A stretch of DNA of 8,900 nt from Thiotrichaceae bacterium UBA7359 (GCA_905182825.1 CAJJDJ010000112.1:1-8900), one strand, 5' to 3'; numbered from the stretch's first letter, positions 1 through 5,929 are shown. The notes: generated by a model from the sequence alone, not told the origin. Program-made: numbers and translations.

Positions 1-1
1 T

Positions 2-1150
2 CAAGCATTAGATATTATTTTGACATCTCGTGGCTTGGGTATGCGTAAACTGGGTAATGTCATCATTGTTGCGCCAACAGAAGAACTTGCATTGCGTGAG
101 CGACAGGAACTTGAGGCGAATCGTCAAATTGAAGAATTGGCACCTTTGCTTACAGAGTTTGTACAAATAAATTATGCAGATGCGTCAGATTTAATGAGCC
201 TTATTCAGGCGGAAGAAAATAATCTTCTCTCCTCACGTGGTAATGCTTCAGTCGACGCTAGAACGAATACACTAATTGTTCAGGATATAGCGAGTAGTTT
301 GCGAGCAGTTAAGGCTTTAATATCTGAACTAGATGTTTCGGTAAGGCAAGTTCTTATTGAGTCACGTATTGTAAATGCTGATGAATCCTTTGCTAAGGAT
401 ATCGGCGTTCGGTTTGGTTATAGTAAGAACACAAAACAAAGTGGTGAGAGCCGAGCTACTATTGGAGACGATGGAAACGCACAAGTTTTAATTGGTGGTG
501 GTAAGCCAGGTAAAACTAATTTTGGTGGTAGCACGTCATTCGTAACAGGCACCGAGGAAAATTTTATTGTAGATCTACCAGCGTTACCTGCTGATGCTAC
601 ATCTTTAGCTTTAGCGATAGGTAAAGTAGGGTCCTACTTATTACAATTAGAGTTGTCGGCATTAATAGCTGAGGGTCGTGGTGAAGATATTGCTAGCCCT
701 CGTGTAATCACATCAAATCAAAATGAAGCTGTTATCGCATCCGGTGTCCAGGTTCCCTTTCAGGAAGCATCTTCAAGTGGAGCAACCACTGTCGCTTTCA
801 AGGATGCAGTTTTGAGTTTACGTGTTACGCCACAGATTACACCTGATGATCGTATCATTATGGACCTAGAGGTAAATCAAGATACGATTAGTGGTACAAC
901 TGTATTAGGTGTCCCAGCGATCAATACCCGTAGCGTACAAACGCAGGTCTTAGTTCAAAATGGTGAAACAGTTGTGCTTGGTGGTGTGTATAGTTCAGCA
1001 GATAGAAAATCTATTTCTCGAACGCCATTCTTCGGAGATCTTCCATATGTAGGTTTTTTATTCAAAAGAACAGATATCGATAGAACAAAGAGTGAGTTGT
1101 TGATATTTATAACACCAAAAATATTGAAAGATAGTCTTAATATCCAATAA
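2..1150 (+). CDS. pilQ: Type IV pilus secretin PilQ, C-terminal part (5' end outside window)
   Basis: PilQ forms the multimeric outer-membrane channel through which type IV pili are extruded and retracted and through which DNA may enter in competent cells. The frame is already open at base 2 (QALDIIL...), matching the part of PilQ just before its secretin N-domain, so the TTG at 20 is internal and the true start lies upstream. About 382 residues are present. The first third shows the ring-building N-domain (VQINYADASDLMSLI and the ARTNTLIVQD repeat-like segment, bases about 165-330). The rest is the secretin pore domain, with SPRVITSNQNEAVI at about 695-740, VPAINTR at about 911-931, the NGETVVLGG segment near 960-985, and the typical end PFFGDLPYVGFLFK...LLIFITPKIL. 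The stop is TAA. Upstream neighbours would be expected to be pilMNOP. A probable terminator follows, so it is likely the last gene of its operon. Confidence 0.95.
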   Translation, partial: QALDIILTSRGLGMRKLGNVIIVAPTEELALRERQELEANRQIEELAPLLTEFVQINYADASDLMSLIQAEENNLLSSRGNASVDARTNTLIVQDIASSLRAVKALISELDVSVRQVLIESRIVNADESFAKDIGVRFGYSKNTKQSGESRATIGDDGNAQVLIGGGKPGKTNFGGSTSFVTGTEENFIVDLPALPADATSLALAIGKVGSYLLQLELSALIAEGRGEDIASPRVITSNQNEAVIASGVQVPFQEASSSGATTVAFKDAVLSLRVTPQITPDDRIIMDLEVNQDTISGTTVLGVPAINTRSVQTQVLVQNGETVVLGGVYSSADRKSISRTPFFGDLPYVGFLFKRTDIDRTKSELLIFITPKILKDSLNIQ

Positions 1151-1173
1151 CAATATTAAGCGTTATACCATTT

Positions 1174-1215
1174 AAGGGAGTATGCTAATAAACGTACTTA
1201 TCCTTTATTTTTTTT
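1174..1215 (+). terminator. Probable rho-independent terminator after pilQ
   Basis: An imperfect hairpin pairs AAGGG (1174-1178) with TCCTT (1201-1205, one G-U pair) and AGTA (1179-1182) with TACT (1195-1198), with a two-base bulge (1199-1200) and a 12-base loop. A run of eight T residues follows at 1208-1215. It lies 23 bases after the pilQ stop. The stem is weak and AT-rich, so the assignment is an inference from shape and T-run, not from a strong fold. Confidence 0.45.
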
Positions 1216-1227
1216 ATATAGCCTATG

Positions 1228-1256
1228 TTGTCTGTTTCCTTTCATGAAATTAAAAT
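1228..1256 (+). promoter_or_regulatory. Candidate sigma70 promoter for aroK-aroB-dgt
   Basis: TTGTCT (1228-1233, 4 of 6 to TTGACA) and TAAAAT (1251-1256, 5 of 6 to TATAAT) are separated by exactly 17 bases. It sits just after the putative pilQ terminator and before aroK. Transcription would begin near 1263, giving only about 14 bases of leader before the GTG start. In AT-rich DNA such matches arise by chance fairly often. Confidence 0.4.
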
Positions 1257-1276
1257 AGTTCATCAAATCATATATT

Positions 1277-1801
1277 GTGAAAAATACTAATAACATTATT
1301 TTGATCGGGCCAATGGGGACTGGAAAAACTACGATTGGACGACAATTAGCTAAAAATCTATCAGTTAGCTTTTATGATTCTGACCATGAGATTGAAAAGC
1401 GTACTGGTGTAAAAATATCAATAATATTTGAGATCGAAGGTGAAGAAGGCTTTAGAAGACGAGAAACGCAGATATTAAATGAATTGTCTCAAATGAATAA
1501 TATAGTACTGTCCACAGGTGGCGGTGCTGTTACAAAAGCTGAAAACAGAAAAACACTCAAGAATAACGGACATATTATCTATTTAAAGTCTAGTCCTGAA
1601 ATCTTATTCAAAAGAACAGCAGATGATAAAAATAGGCCATTGTTACAGACCGATAATCGTCTAATCCAAATAAGAAAAATTCTAGCGGAGAGAGAACCTA
1701 TTTATATTGAAATGGCAGATGAGATAATAGACTCTGAGAAGAAAAGTTCTAAGCAAATAATACAGAAAATTTTAGAGCAGATAGATAATGAAAATCATTG
1801 A
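1277..1801 (+). CDS. aroK: Shikimate kinase AroK
   Basis: Cytoplasmic enzyme that phosphorylates shikimate at the 3-hydroxyl with ATP, the fifth step of the chorismate pathway. The 174-residue length is normal. Visible motifs: Walker A GPMGTGKT (residues 11-18), the shikimate-binding DSD (34-36), the arginine of the GFRRRE motif (R60), the GGG loop (81-83), the lid arginine in RPLL (R120) and R139 in AEREPIY. All expected catalytic positions are present. The start is GTG at 1277: the frame has a TAG at 1256-1258 and no other start codon between, and this start places Walker A at its usual distance from the N-terminus. No Shine-Dalgarno sequence is visible, which is unusual next to dgt with its strong one. 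The 3' end overlaps aroB by 14 bases, suggesting translational coupling. Confidence 0.97.
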   Translation: MKNTNNIILIGPMGTGKTTIGRQLAKNLSVSFYDSDHEIEKRTGVKISIIFEIEGEEGFRRRETQILNELSQMNNIVLSTGGGAVTKAENRKTLKNNGHIIYLKSSPEILFKRTADDKNRPLLQTDNRLIQIRKILAEREPIYIEMADEIIDSEKKSSKQIIQKILEQIDNENH

Positions 1802-2867
1802 AGTCGACCTAGGTGATCGTAAATATCCCATTTATATTGGTGAGTCAGTTTTGTCTGATAAAAAATTGCTCAATAAAAATATTACAAGTAGTCAAGTTTT
1901 AATTATCACCAACGAAAATGTTGCGCCATTATACTTGAAACACATCGAAAAGAATTTAGATAATATAAAACATGATGTGTTGATTCTGCCCGACGGTGAA
2001 AGTACTAAGTCACTAGAAAATTTAAATTTAATCATCACATGTTTGATAGAAAAGAAATATAACCGGACCTGCACATTAATCGCATTAGGTGGAGGAGTGA
2101 TTGGGGATTTAACAGGCTTTGCGGCAGCGTGTTATCAACGGGGTGTAAAGTTTATTCAAATACCGACAACACTATTAGCACAAGTTGATTCATCCGTCGG
2201 TGGCAAGACGGCAGTAAACCATCCACTGGGTAAAAATATGATTGGTGCTTTTTATCAACCATGTGCAGTTCTATCAGACACTAATGTGTTGTCTACATTG
2301 CCTGAAAGAGAATTTTCCGCAGGACTCGCCGAAGTAATTAAATACGGATTGATAAGGGATAGGAAGTTTTATGAATGGCTTGAAAAAAATATAGAATTGG
2401 TTATGAGCAGAGATAGCCGAGCATTAACATATACTATTGAACGTTCATGCACTAATAAAGCTGAAGTCGTTGCTGAAGATGAAAAGGAATCTGGTATTCG
2501 AGCAACATTAAATCTAGGTCATACATTCGGACACTCTATTGAAACAGCATTGTCATATAAAGGATGGTTACATGGTGAAGCAGTTGGCTGTGGGATGTTG
2601 ATGGCGGCAGATTTGTCAATGCGTCTCGATTTAATAGATCAAGGGCGGGTTGATAGAGTAAAAGCATTATTAGAACGGGCAAAATTACCCATAAAAATTC
2701 CGAGAGGCATTATCCTCAAGGATATTCTAGAAAATATGAAAGTCGATAAAAAATCCAGAAATGGCATTTTATATTTAATATTACTGAATGATATAGGTAA
2801 AGCTACTATTACAGCTGATTATACACAAAGGGCGTTGACGGAAACGATTAACCATTTTTTAGAATGA
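1788..2867 (+). CDS. aroB: 3-dehydroquinate synthase AroB
   Basis: Converts DAHP to 3-dehydroquinate, the second step of the shikimate pathway, using bound NAD and a divalent metal in the cytoplasm. The 359 residues match the family's usual length. The NAD-binding glycine motif GGGVIGD is at 101-107, the SSVGGKTAVNHPLGKN substrate/NAD segment at 135-150, and the three metal ligands are E182 (GLAEVIKYG), H245 (LGHTFGH) and H262 (LHGEAVG), each two residues earlier than in the E. coli enzyme. The ATG at 1788 lies within the aroK 3' end; the upstream AGAG at 1774-1777 is a weak ribosome site, so coupling to aroK translation is likely. An A7 tract at 2383-2389 is read in frame, which matters for judging the shifts in the damX-like gene. 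The gene appears complete. Confidence 0.97.
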   Translation: MKIIEVDLGDRKYPIYIGESVLSDKKLLNKNITSSQVLIITNENVAPLYLKHIEKNLDNIKHDVLILPDGESTKSLENLNLIITCLIEKKYNRTCTLIALGGGVIGDLTGFAAACYQRGVKFIQIPTTLLAQVDSSVGGKTAVNHPLGKNMIGAFYQPCAVLSDTNVLSTLPEREFSAGLAEVIKYGLIRDRKFYEWLEKNIELVMSRDSRALTYTIERSCTNKAEVVAEDEKESGIRATLNLGHTFGHSIETALSYKGWLHGEAVGCGMLMAADLSMRLDLIDQGRVDRVKALLERAKLPIKIPRGIILKDILENMKVDKKSRNGILYLILLNDIGKATITADYTQRALTETINHFLE

Positions 2868-2871
2868 GGGG
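2866..2871 (+). promoter_or_regulatory. Shine-Dalgarno site for dgt, overlapping the aroB stop
   Basis: GAGGGG shares its first two bases with the aroB stop codon TGA and is the strongest ribosome site in the window. Counted from GAGG, the gap is 5 bases to ATG 2875 and 8 bases to the in-frame GTG at 2878. Spacing alone therefore slightly favours GTG, while codon preference favours ATG. The overlap with the aroB stop points to coupled translation. Confidence 0.6.
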
Positions 2872-2874
2872 TTA

Positions 2875-4023
2875 ATGGTGGTAAATAATCTAGCTGCTTA
2901 TGCTGCCCATCCAGAAAAATCAAAAGGGCGAATTCATAAGAATGATGAAGATTCTTATCGGAATCAGTATCAGCGTGACAGAGATCGTATCATTCATTCT
3001 TCAGCATTTCGTCGCCTCGAATATAAAACACAAGTCTTTGTGAACCACGAAGGTGATATGTTTCGTACTCGCCTGACACATTCCATTGAAGTTTCTCAAA
3101 TTGGTAGAACGATAGCGCGAGCATTGAATGTTAATGAAGATTTAACAGAAGCAATATGTTTGGCACATGATCTAGGACATACTCCGTTTGGACATGCCGG
3201 ACAAGATGCCCTTAATGCATGCATGAAAGAATTTGGTGGCTTTGAACATAATCTGCAGTCAATTAGAATTGTTGACCTTTTAGAACAACGTTATGCGAGT
3301 TTTCCTGGTTTAAATCTAACATTTGAAACTCGTGAAGGTATTATTAAACATTGTTCAAAAAATAATGCTTCAAATCTTGGTGAATTAGGCGAACGTTTTA
3401 TTAACGGAGAGAAGCCTGGAATTGAAGCTCAAATCGCAAATATTGCTGATGAGATTGCTTATAACAATCACGATATAGATGATGGTTTACGGGCTGGATT
3501 GCTTGATATTGAAGCATTAAGAAATTGTAATTTGTTTAATATTTACTATGAAAAGGTCAAGACTAAATGGAGTAATTTAACAGATGATCGCTTGCGTCAT
3601 GAAATAATTAGAAAAATGATAAATTGTGTTGTAAGTGACCTTATAAAAAATAGTGAAGAAACGATAAATCTAATTAAGCCTGCCAATATTGAACAAGTAA
3701 GGAAGTGCGGTAAATCACTGATCATTATGAGTGACTCTATAATTATTATGCATAAGGCTTTAAAAAAATATCTGAGGCTGAATCTATATCAACATGAACG
3801 TGTTATGAGCATGTCTAATAAAGCAAAAGAAATAGTCAGATTCTTATTTAATGCTTATCTGGAAGATAAAAATTTACTTACAAAGGAATTGCAATTTGCT
3901 ATAAGTGAAACTAAAGGTGCAAAAAATGGAAATGAGGTTACCAGAATTGTGGCTGACTATATTGCTGGCATGACAGATCGATTTGCTTTCTCTGAAGCAG
4001 AGCGGATAAAAAATAATTCGTAA
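2875..4023 (+). CDS. dgt: dGTPase-like deoxynucleoside triphosphate triphosphohydrolase (HD domain)
   Basis: Predicted to cleave dNTPs to deoxynucleoside plus triphosphate, lowering or balancing dNTP pools in the cytoplasm. The 382-residue length fits the shorter dGTPase-like subfamily, well below the roughly 500 residues of E. coli Dgt, so substrate preference and allostery may differ. The HD metal site is complete: H69 (RTRLTHS), H98-D99 (LAHDLGHTPFGHAG) and D192 (IADEIAY). The N-terminal segment RDRDRIIHSSAFRRLEYKTQV (residues 34 on) and the C-terminal VADYIAGMTDRFA are also characteristic. The ATG at 2875 is preferred, with GTG 2878 as the alternative. It follows aroB by 7 bases and is probably in the same transcript. 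The middle-to-late region (about 205-345) is lysine- and isoleucine-rich and less conserved. An A7 tract at 3762-3768 is in frame. Confidence 0.93.
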   Translation: MVVNNLAAYAAHPEKSKGRIHKNDEDSYRNQYQRDRDRIIHSSAFRRLEYKTQVFVNHEGDMFRTRLTHSIEVSQIGRTIARALNVNEDLTEAICLAHDLGHTPFGHAGQDALNACMKEFGGFEHNLQSIRIVDLLEQRYASFPGLNLTFETREGIIKHCSKNNASNLGELGERFINGEKPGIEAQIANIADEIAYNNHDIDDGLRAGLLDIEALRNCNLFNIYYEKVKTKWSNLTDDRLRHEIIRKMINCVVSDLIKNSEETINLIKPANIEQVRKCGKSLIIMSDSIIIMHKALKKYLRLNLYQHERVMSMSNKAKEIVRFLFNAYLEDKNLLTKELQFAISETKGAKNGNEVTRIVADYIAGMTDRFAFSEAERIKNNS

Positions 4024-4043
4024 TCAGGAATTAAATGTTGAGT

Positions 4044-4072
4044 ATTAATTGAATTAATGAAGTAGCTAGCTA
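4044..4072. repeat. Two short palindromes in the dgt-damX gap
   Basis: ATTAATTGAATTAAT (4044-4058) is a 7-base inverted repeat around a single G, and TAGCTAGCTA (4063-4072) is a perfect 10-base palindrome ending six bases before the ATG of the damX-like gene. There is no clear ribosome site or promoter in the 54-base gap. They could be an operator or chance in AT-rich DNA. Confidence 0.3.
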
Positions 4073-4077
4073 ATCTT

Positions 4078-4470
4078 ATGGTAAATCAAATTCAACCAGA
4101 TAGTAGTCACTTTACGACGCCAGAATTAACTCAGCGTGTTGAACTGATCTCGCATCTGATTGAGCATAGCAATCACCTCGTGGTTGTGAAAGGGGAACAT
4201 AAGTCTGGTAAGACTTTTCTTTTTGATAAGATTTCACAACAAGAAAATAAAAATTTATTCATTAGAAAAATTACTGCTAATACAAATATAAGCAGTAATG
4301 ATATTTTCAAGGCCATAATTGAAGACAAAAATCAGGATGAGTTACAAGATAATCTTTATGATCAAGCTACATTAAATCATTGGTTAGAATTCTATCGAAA
4401 CAAACAGCAAATTCCAGTTTTATTGATAGATAATGTGGACCTCTTTAACGGTGAATTAATTAATATTTGA
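4078..4470 (+). CDS. damX-like fragment 1: AAA ATPase N-terminal half
   Basis: 130 residues starting at the only usable start, ATG 4078 (a TAG precedes it in frame at 4063-4065). The protein opens with the family's conserved F..TPELTQR..LI.HLI segment, then Walker A GEHKSGKT (39-46) in VVVKG, and Walker B VLLIDNVD (114-121) near the end. It stops at TGA 4468-4470, in the middle of the helix after Walker B, and so lacks the sensor motifs. By itself it would not be a complete ATPase fold. No Shine-Dalgarno sequence is visible before the ATG. Expression as a free product is possible but unsupported. Confidence 0.6.
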   Translation: MVNQIQPDSSHFTTPELTQRVELISHLIEHSNHLVVVKGEHKSGKTFLFDKISQQENKNLFIRKITANTNISSNDIFKAIIEDKNQDELQDNLYDQATLNHWLEFYRNKQQIPVLLIDNVDLFNGELINI

Positions 4471-4471
4471 T

Positions 4472-4816
4472 TTGTTAATAAACGCAAATTTAACCGCCGC
4501 TCTACATATTTGTTTATTTTGCGAGCCCATATTTTTAAATCAATTAGAGAACTCGAGCATTAACTATGATGATACGCAGAGCTTACATATAATCGAAATA
4601 CCAAAATTGAGTGAGAAACAGACTGAACATTATATCCATCACAAATATTCAAAAGGTGGTGTGATAAATTTAAATATTTTTAATGATAAAATAATTAAAA
4701 AAATCCATCAGGTTTCATATGGTATGCCAGGAAGAATTAATGACTTATGTGAGCAATATCTAAAAGATTTCGAAAAAAAGAGCAGTTTTAAAAGAAGAAA
4801 AGTTAACACTATTTAA
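4472..4816 (+). CDS. damX-like fragment 2: AAA ATPase C-terminal half
   Basis: Second reading frame, open from 4460. The TTG at 4472 is only the first formal start codon. Translation gives LLINANLTAALHICLFCEP, which continues the ATPase fold (beta strand with sensor-1 region), and SYGMPGRINDLCEQYL near 4718-4765, the sensor-2-like motif typical of ExeA/DamX ATPases. After the A7 tract the frame yields an unrelated basic tail and stops at 4814-4816. There is no ribosome site, so this is best treated as the middle of the damX-like gene. Confidence 0.55.
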   Translation: MLINANLTAALHICLFCEPIFLNQLENSSINYDDTQSLHIIEIPKLSEKQTEHYIHHKYSKGGVINLNIFNDKIIKKIHQVSYGMPGRINDLCEQYLKDFEKKSSFKRRKVNTI

Positions 4817-4844
4817 TATTAAAATATTCCCATTAAGGAATAAA

Positions 4845-4913
4845 TTAATTCTGATAATCGGAAGTTTTTTATTGATCTCGTTTATTGGAGTGGTGTCGTT
4901 ATTTTTTTATATA
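4845..4913 (+). other. Predicted single transmembrane helix of the damX-like protein
   Basis: Twenty-three uncharged, strongly hydrophobic codons (I, L, F, V, G, S) lie in the third frame, flanked by basic residues before (PLRNK) and acidic residues after (DHDEE). The positive-inside rule puts the ATPase in the cytoplasm and the SPOR domain in the periplasm, as in DamX. Confidence 0.8.
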
Positions 4914-5387
4914 GACCATGATGAAGAAATAAAAGAAACTCAAACGATCAAATTAAATTTACCTGATCTGAATAAAAACAAGGGTGATCAGACAGAAATA
5001 GTAAATATAAAGTCACTTTCAATTCCTAAATCTGCACACAAAGAAGAGTCAGTCAGTATCAATGATCCATTACCACTAGTCGTACCCGAAATGGTAAGTG
5101 ATCTTAAAAATAATGAAGTAGAAACTGTTCATAACATTGAAAGGCAAATAGTTACTAAAAAAATAGAACTCATAGAAGTAGTCCCAGCAAAGAAAACTAA
5201 AAATATAATTATTGAGAGTGAAGCAGTTACAGAAACTGGAAAGTCTAGAGAATCTATAACTGAACCTACGACAGTAGAGGGAGTTAAACACTCAACGTTA
5301 ATTATTCATGATCTTGATTGGTTAGTAAAACAAGATCCGAATAAATATGTATTACAATTAATCGGCGCATACGAAAAAAAACTATAA
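4872..5387 (+). CDS. damX-like fragment 3: membrane segment, linker, start of SPOR domain
   Basis: Third frame, open from 4764. The TTG at 4872 is a formal start only: it cuts a 23-residue hydrophobic helix (4845-4913) so that 9 residues would be lost. Upstream in this frame the A7 tract leads into KRAVLKEEK, LTLFNIKIFPLRNK, a positively charged stretch right before the helix, which fits an N-in, C-out single-pass protein. After the helix comes an acidic turn (DHDEE) and about 135 residues of charged, low-complexity linker rich in E, K, I, T and V, as usual for DamX periplasmic linkers. It ends with DWLVKQDPNKYVLQLIGAYE, the first strand of the SPOR domain, then stops two codons after the A8 tract. 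Confidence 0.6.
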   Translation: MISFIGVVSLFFYIDHDEEIKETQTIKLNLPDLNKNKGDQTEIVNIKSLSIPKSAHKEESVSINDPLPLVVPEMVSDLKNNEVETVHNIERQIVTKKIELIEVVPAKKTKNIIIESEAVTETGKSRESITEPTTVEGVKHSTLIIHDLDWLVKQDPNKYVLQLIGAYEKKL

Positions 5388-5590
5388 ACCTCTTCCTGAA
5401 ATTATTTAAAAATAATGATGATCAGATAATCCCGTTCAATACTTTGAATAATGGTAAAAAATGGCATGTTTTGTTTTATGGGTTATATGAAAATCGAGAT
5501 GCTGCTATTGCTGCGATTGAAAAATTACCCACAGAAGCGAAGCTTGTTTCGCCGTGGCCCAGAACCATCGGAAGCATTAAAATCGACTGA
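5381..5590 (+). pseudogene. damX-like fragment 4: rest of the SPOR domain, no start of its own
   Basis: Back in the second frame, open from 5345 to TGA 5588-5590. From ACT 5381 it reads TINLFLKLFKNND, then GKKWHVLFYGLYENRDAAIA and AIEKLPTEAKLVSPWPRTIG. This is the second half of a SPOR domain: the W.VLYG.Y strand, the R.AA..A...LP helix and the final PW.R strand with its short natural end. It has no usable upstream start codon and is easily missed, being covered by an unrelated open frame at 5451-5633. Joined to YVLQLIGAYEKK it completes the domain exactly. Confidence 0.8.
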
Positions 5591-5748
5591 AATAGCAAAT
5601 AAAATTGAAATTTGTCTTGATCAGCATACATAAACGACAGATTTAAAAGACTTTAACTTCTTATATTGGTCGTCAAATACAGGTATATGATACTATATTC
5701 TTTTAATTTATCTGTTAATTTATAATATTCACTATTTTATGTTGCACC

Positions 5749-5777
5749 GTGACATAAAGTAGGGGCTTTATTATAAT
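5749..5777 (+). promoter_or_regulatory. Strong sigma70-type promoter candidate for gltB
   Basis: GTGACA (5749-5754, 5 of 6 to consensus) and a perfect TATAAT (5772-5777) are spaced by exactly 17 bases, the optimum. The region upstream (5700-5740) is nearly all A and T, like an UP element. Transcription should start near 5784, giving a leader of about 145 bases before the gltB ATG. This is the best promoter match found in the window. Confidence 0.65.
5754..5771. repeat. Inverted repeat filling the gltB promoter spacer
   Basis: ATAAAG (5754-5759) and CTTTAT (5766-5771) are perfect inverse copies around TAGGGG. The dyad spans almost exactly the 17-base spacer of the candidate promoter, where a repressor could sit. 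Short arms make chance a real possibility. Confidence 0.35.
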
Positions 5778-5778
5778 C

Positions 5779-5807
5779 TACTTCTTATTTTTCATCCGTA
5801 AGAAGTA
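5779..5807. repeat. 9-base inverted repeat at the predicted gltB transcription start
   Basis: TACTTCTTA (5779-5787) and TAAGAAGTA (5799-5807) are perfect inverse copies with an 11-base centre that includes five T residues. It overlaps the predicted start point near 5784, so it could be an operator or, if transcription starts earlier, a hairpin at the 5' end of the mRNA. No T-run follows, so it is not a terminator. Confidence 0.5.
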
Positions 5808-5929
5808 TTGTAAAGAAATTCAGTACCATTTTGATTGCGATTTCCTAGTCATATCTAAATGGCAATCTGTACGTTGCGAAAATATAGCGAATAGAGAGCC
5901 AACTAATAAAATAATTGAGTGATTTCAGT

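Larger units (their letters stand above)
4078..5590 (+). pseudogene. damX: damX-like gene: AAA ATPase + membrane segment + SPOR domain, broken by three frameshifts
   Basis: Read through three shifts, this region gives one protein of about 500 residues with the order typical of gammaproteobacterial DamX-like proteins: a cytoplasmic ExeA/GspA-type AAA ATPase, a basic juxtamembrane stretch, one transmembrane helix, a charged linker and a C-terminal SPOR domain that binds denuded septal peptidoglycan. The position between the aro genes and gltB is also that of damX. The frame moves +1 within 4458-4470 (an extra T in TTT 4466-4468 would explain it), +1 in the A7 tract 4773-4779, and -1 in the A8 tract 5374-5381. 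Stops at 4468-4470, 4814-4816 and 5385-5387 follow directly. Between the shifts there is no other stop in the correct frame, and key motifs survive. It may be a recent pseudogene, an assembly with indel errors, or a gene rescued by slippage. Confidence 0.85.
5591..5929. other. Noncoding gap before gltB
   Basis: A 339-base AT-rich stretch. Nothing protein-like was found on either strand. Bases 5591-5740 show only short chance-level dyads, such as TTAAA/TTTAA around 5642-5655 without a T-run, so no terminator for the damX-like gene could be identified. The part from 5749 to 5807 holds the promoter and dyads listed separately. Bases 5808-5929 would be the gltB leader and contain no recognised riboswitch. 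Confidence 0.6.

Noticed and set aside
1892..2074. Minus-strand open frame inside aroB
   Set aside because: It lies entirely opposite a well-conserved gene and shows no recognisable motif.
4774..4780. A_AAA_AAG heptamer in phase, the classic dnaX-type -1 frameshift signal
   Set aside because: A -1 shift here leads to the first frame and a stop after GAG CAG TTT; the gene needs a +1 (or -2) change, so this signal does not restore it.
5076..5291. Minus-strand open frame opposite the damX linker
   Set aside because: Its composition (F, Y, S, C rich) is the complement of a K/E/I-rich linker; no motif or ribosome site.
4872..5387. Independent gene starting at TTG 4872
   Set aside because: The start would cut the membrane helix (4845-4913), there is no ribosome site, and the open frame continues upstream to meet the ATPase part.
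5451..5633. 60-residue + strand open frame after the damX-like region
   Set aside because: It is the wrong frame over the SPOR domain; the second frame in the same bases encodes WHVLFYGLY...LP...PWPR, a clear SPOR match.
5721..5726. Second TATAAT upstream of gltB
   Set aside because: No acceptable -35 hexamer lies 16-18 bases upstream, so the promoter at 5749-5777 is much better.
5742..5748. TTGCACC before gltB as an NtrC or sigma54 element
   Set aside because: Only a half-site resembling TGCACC is present; there is no GGTGCA partner and no GG/GC pair with sigma54 spacing.
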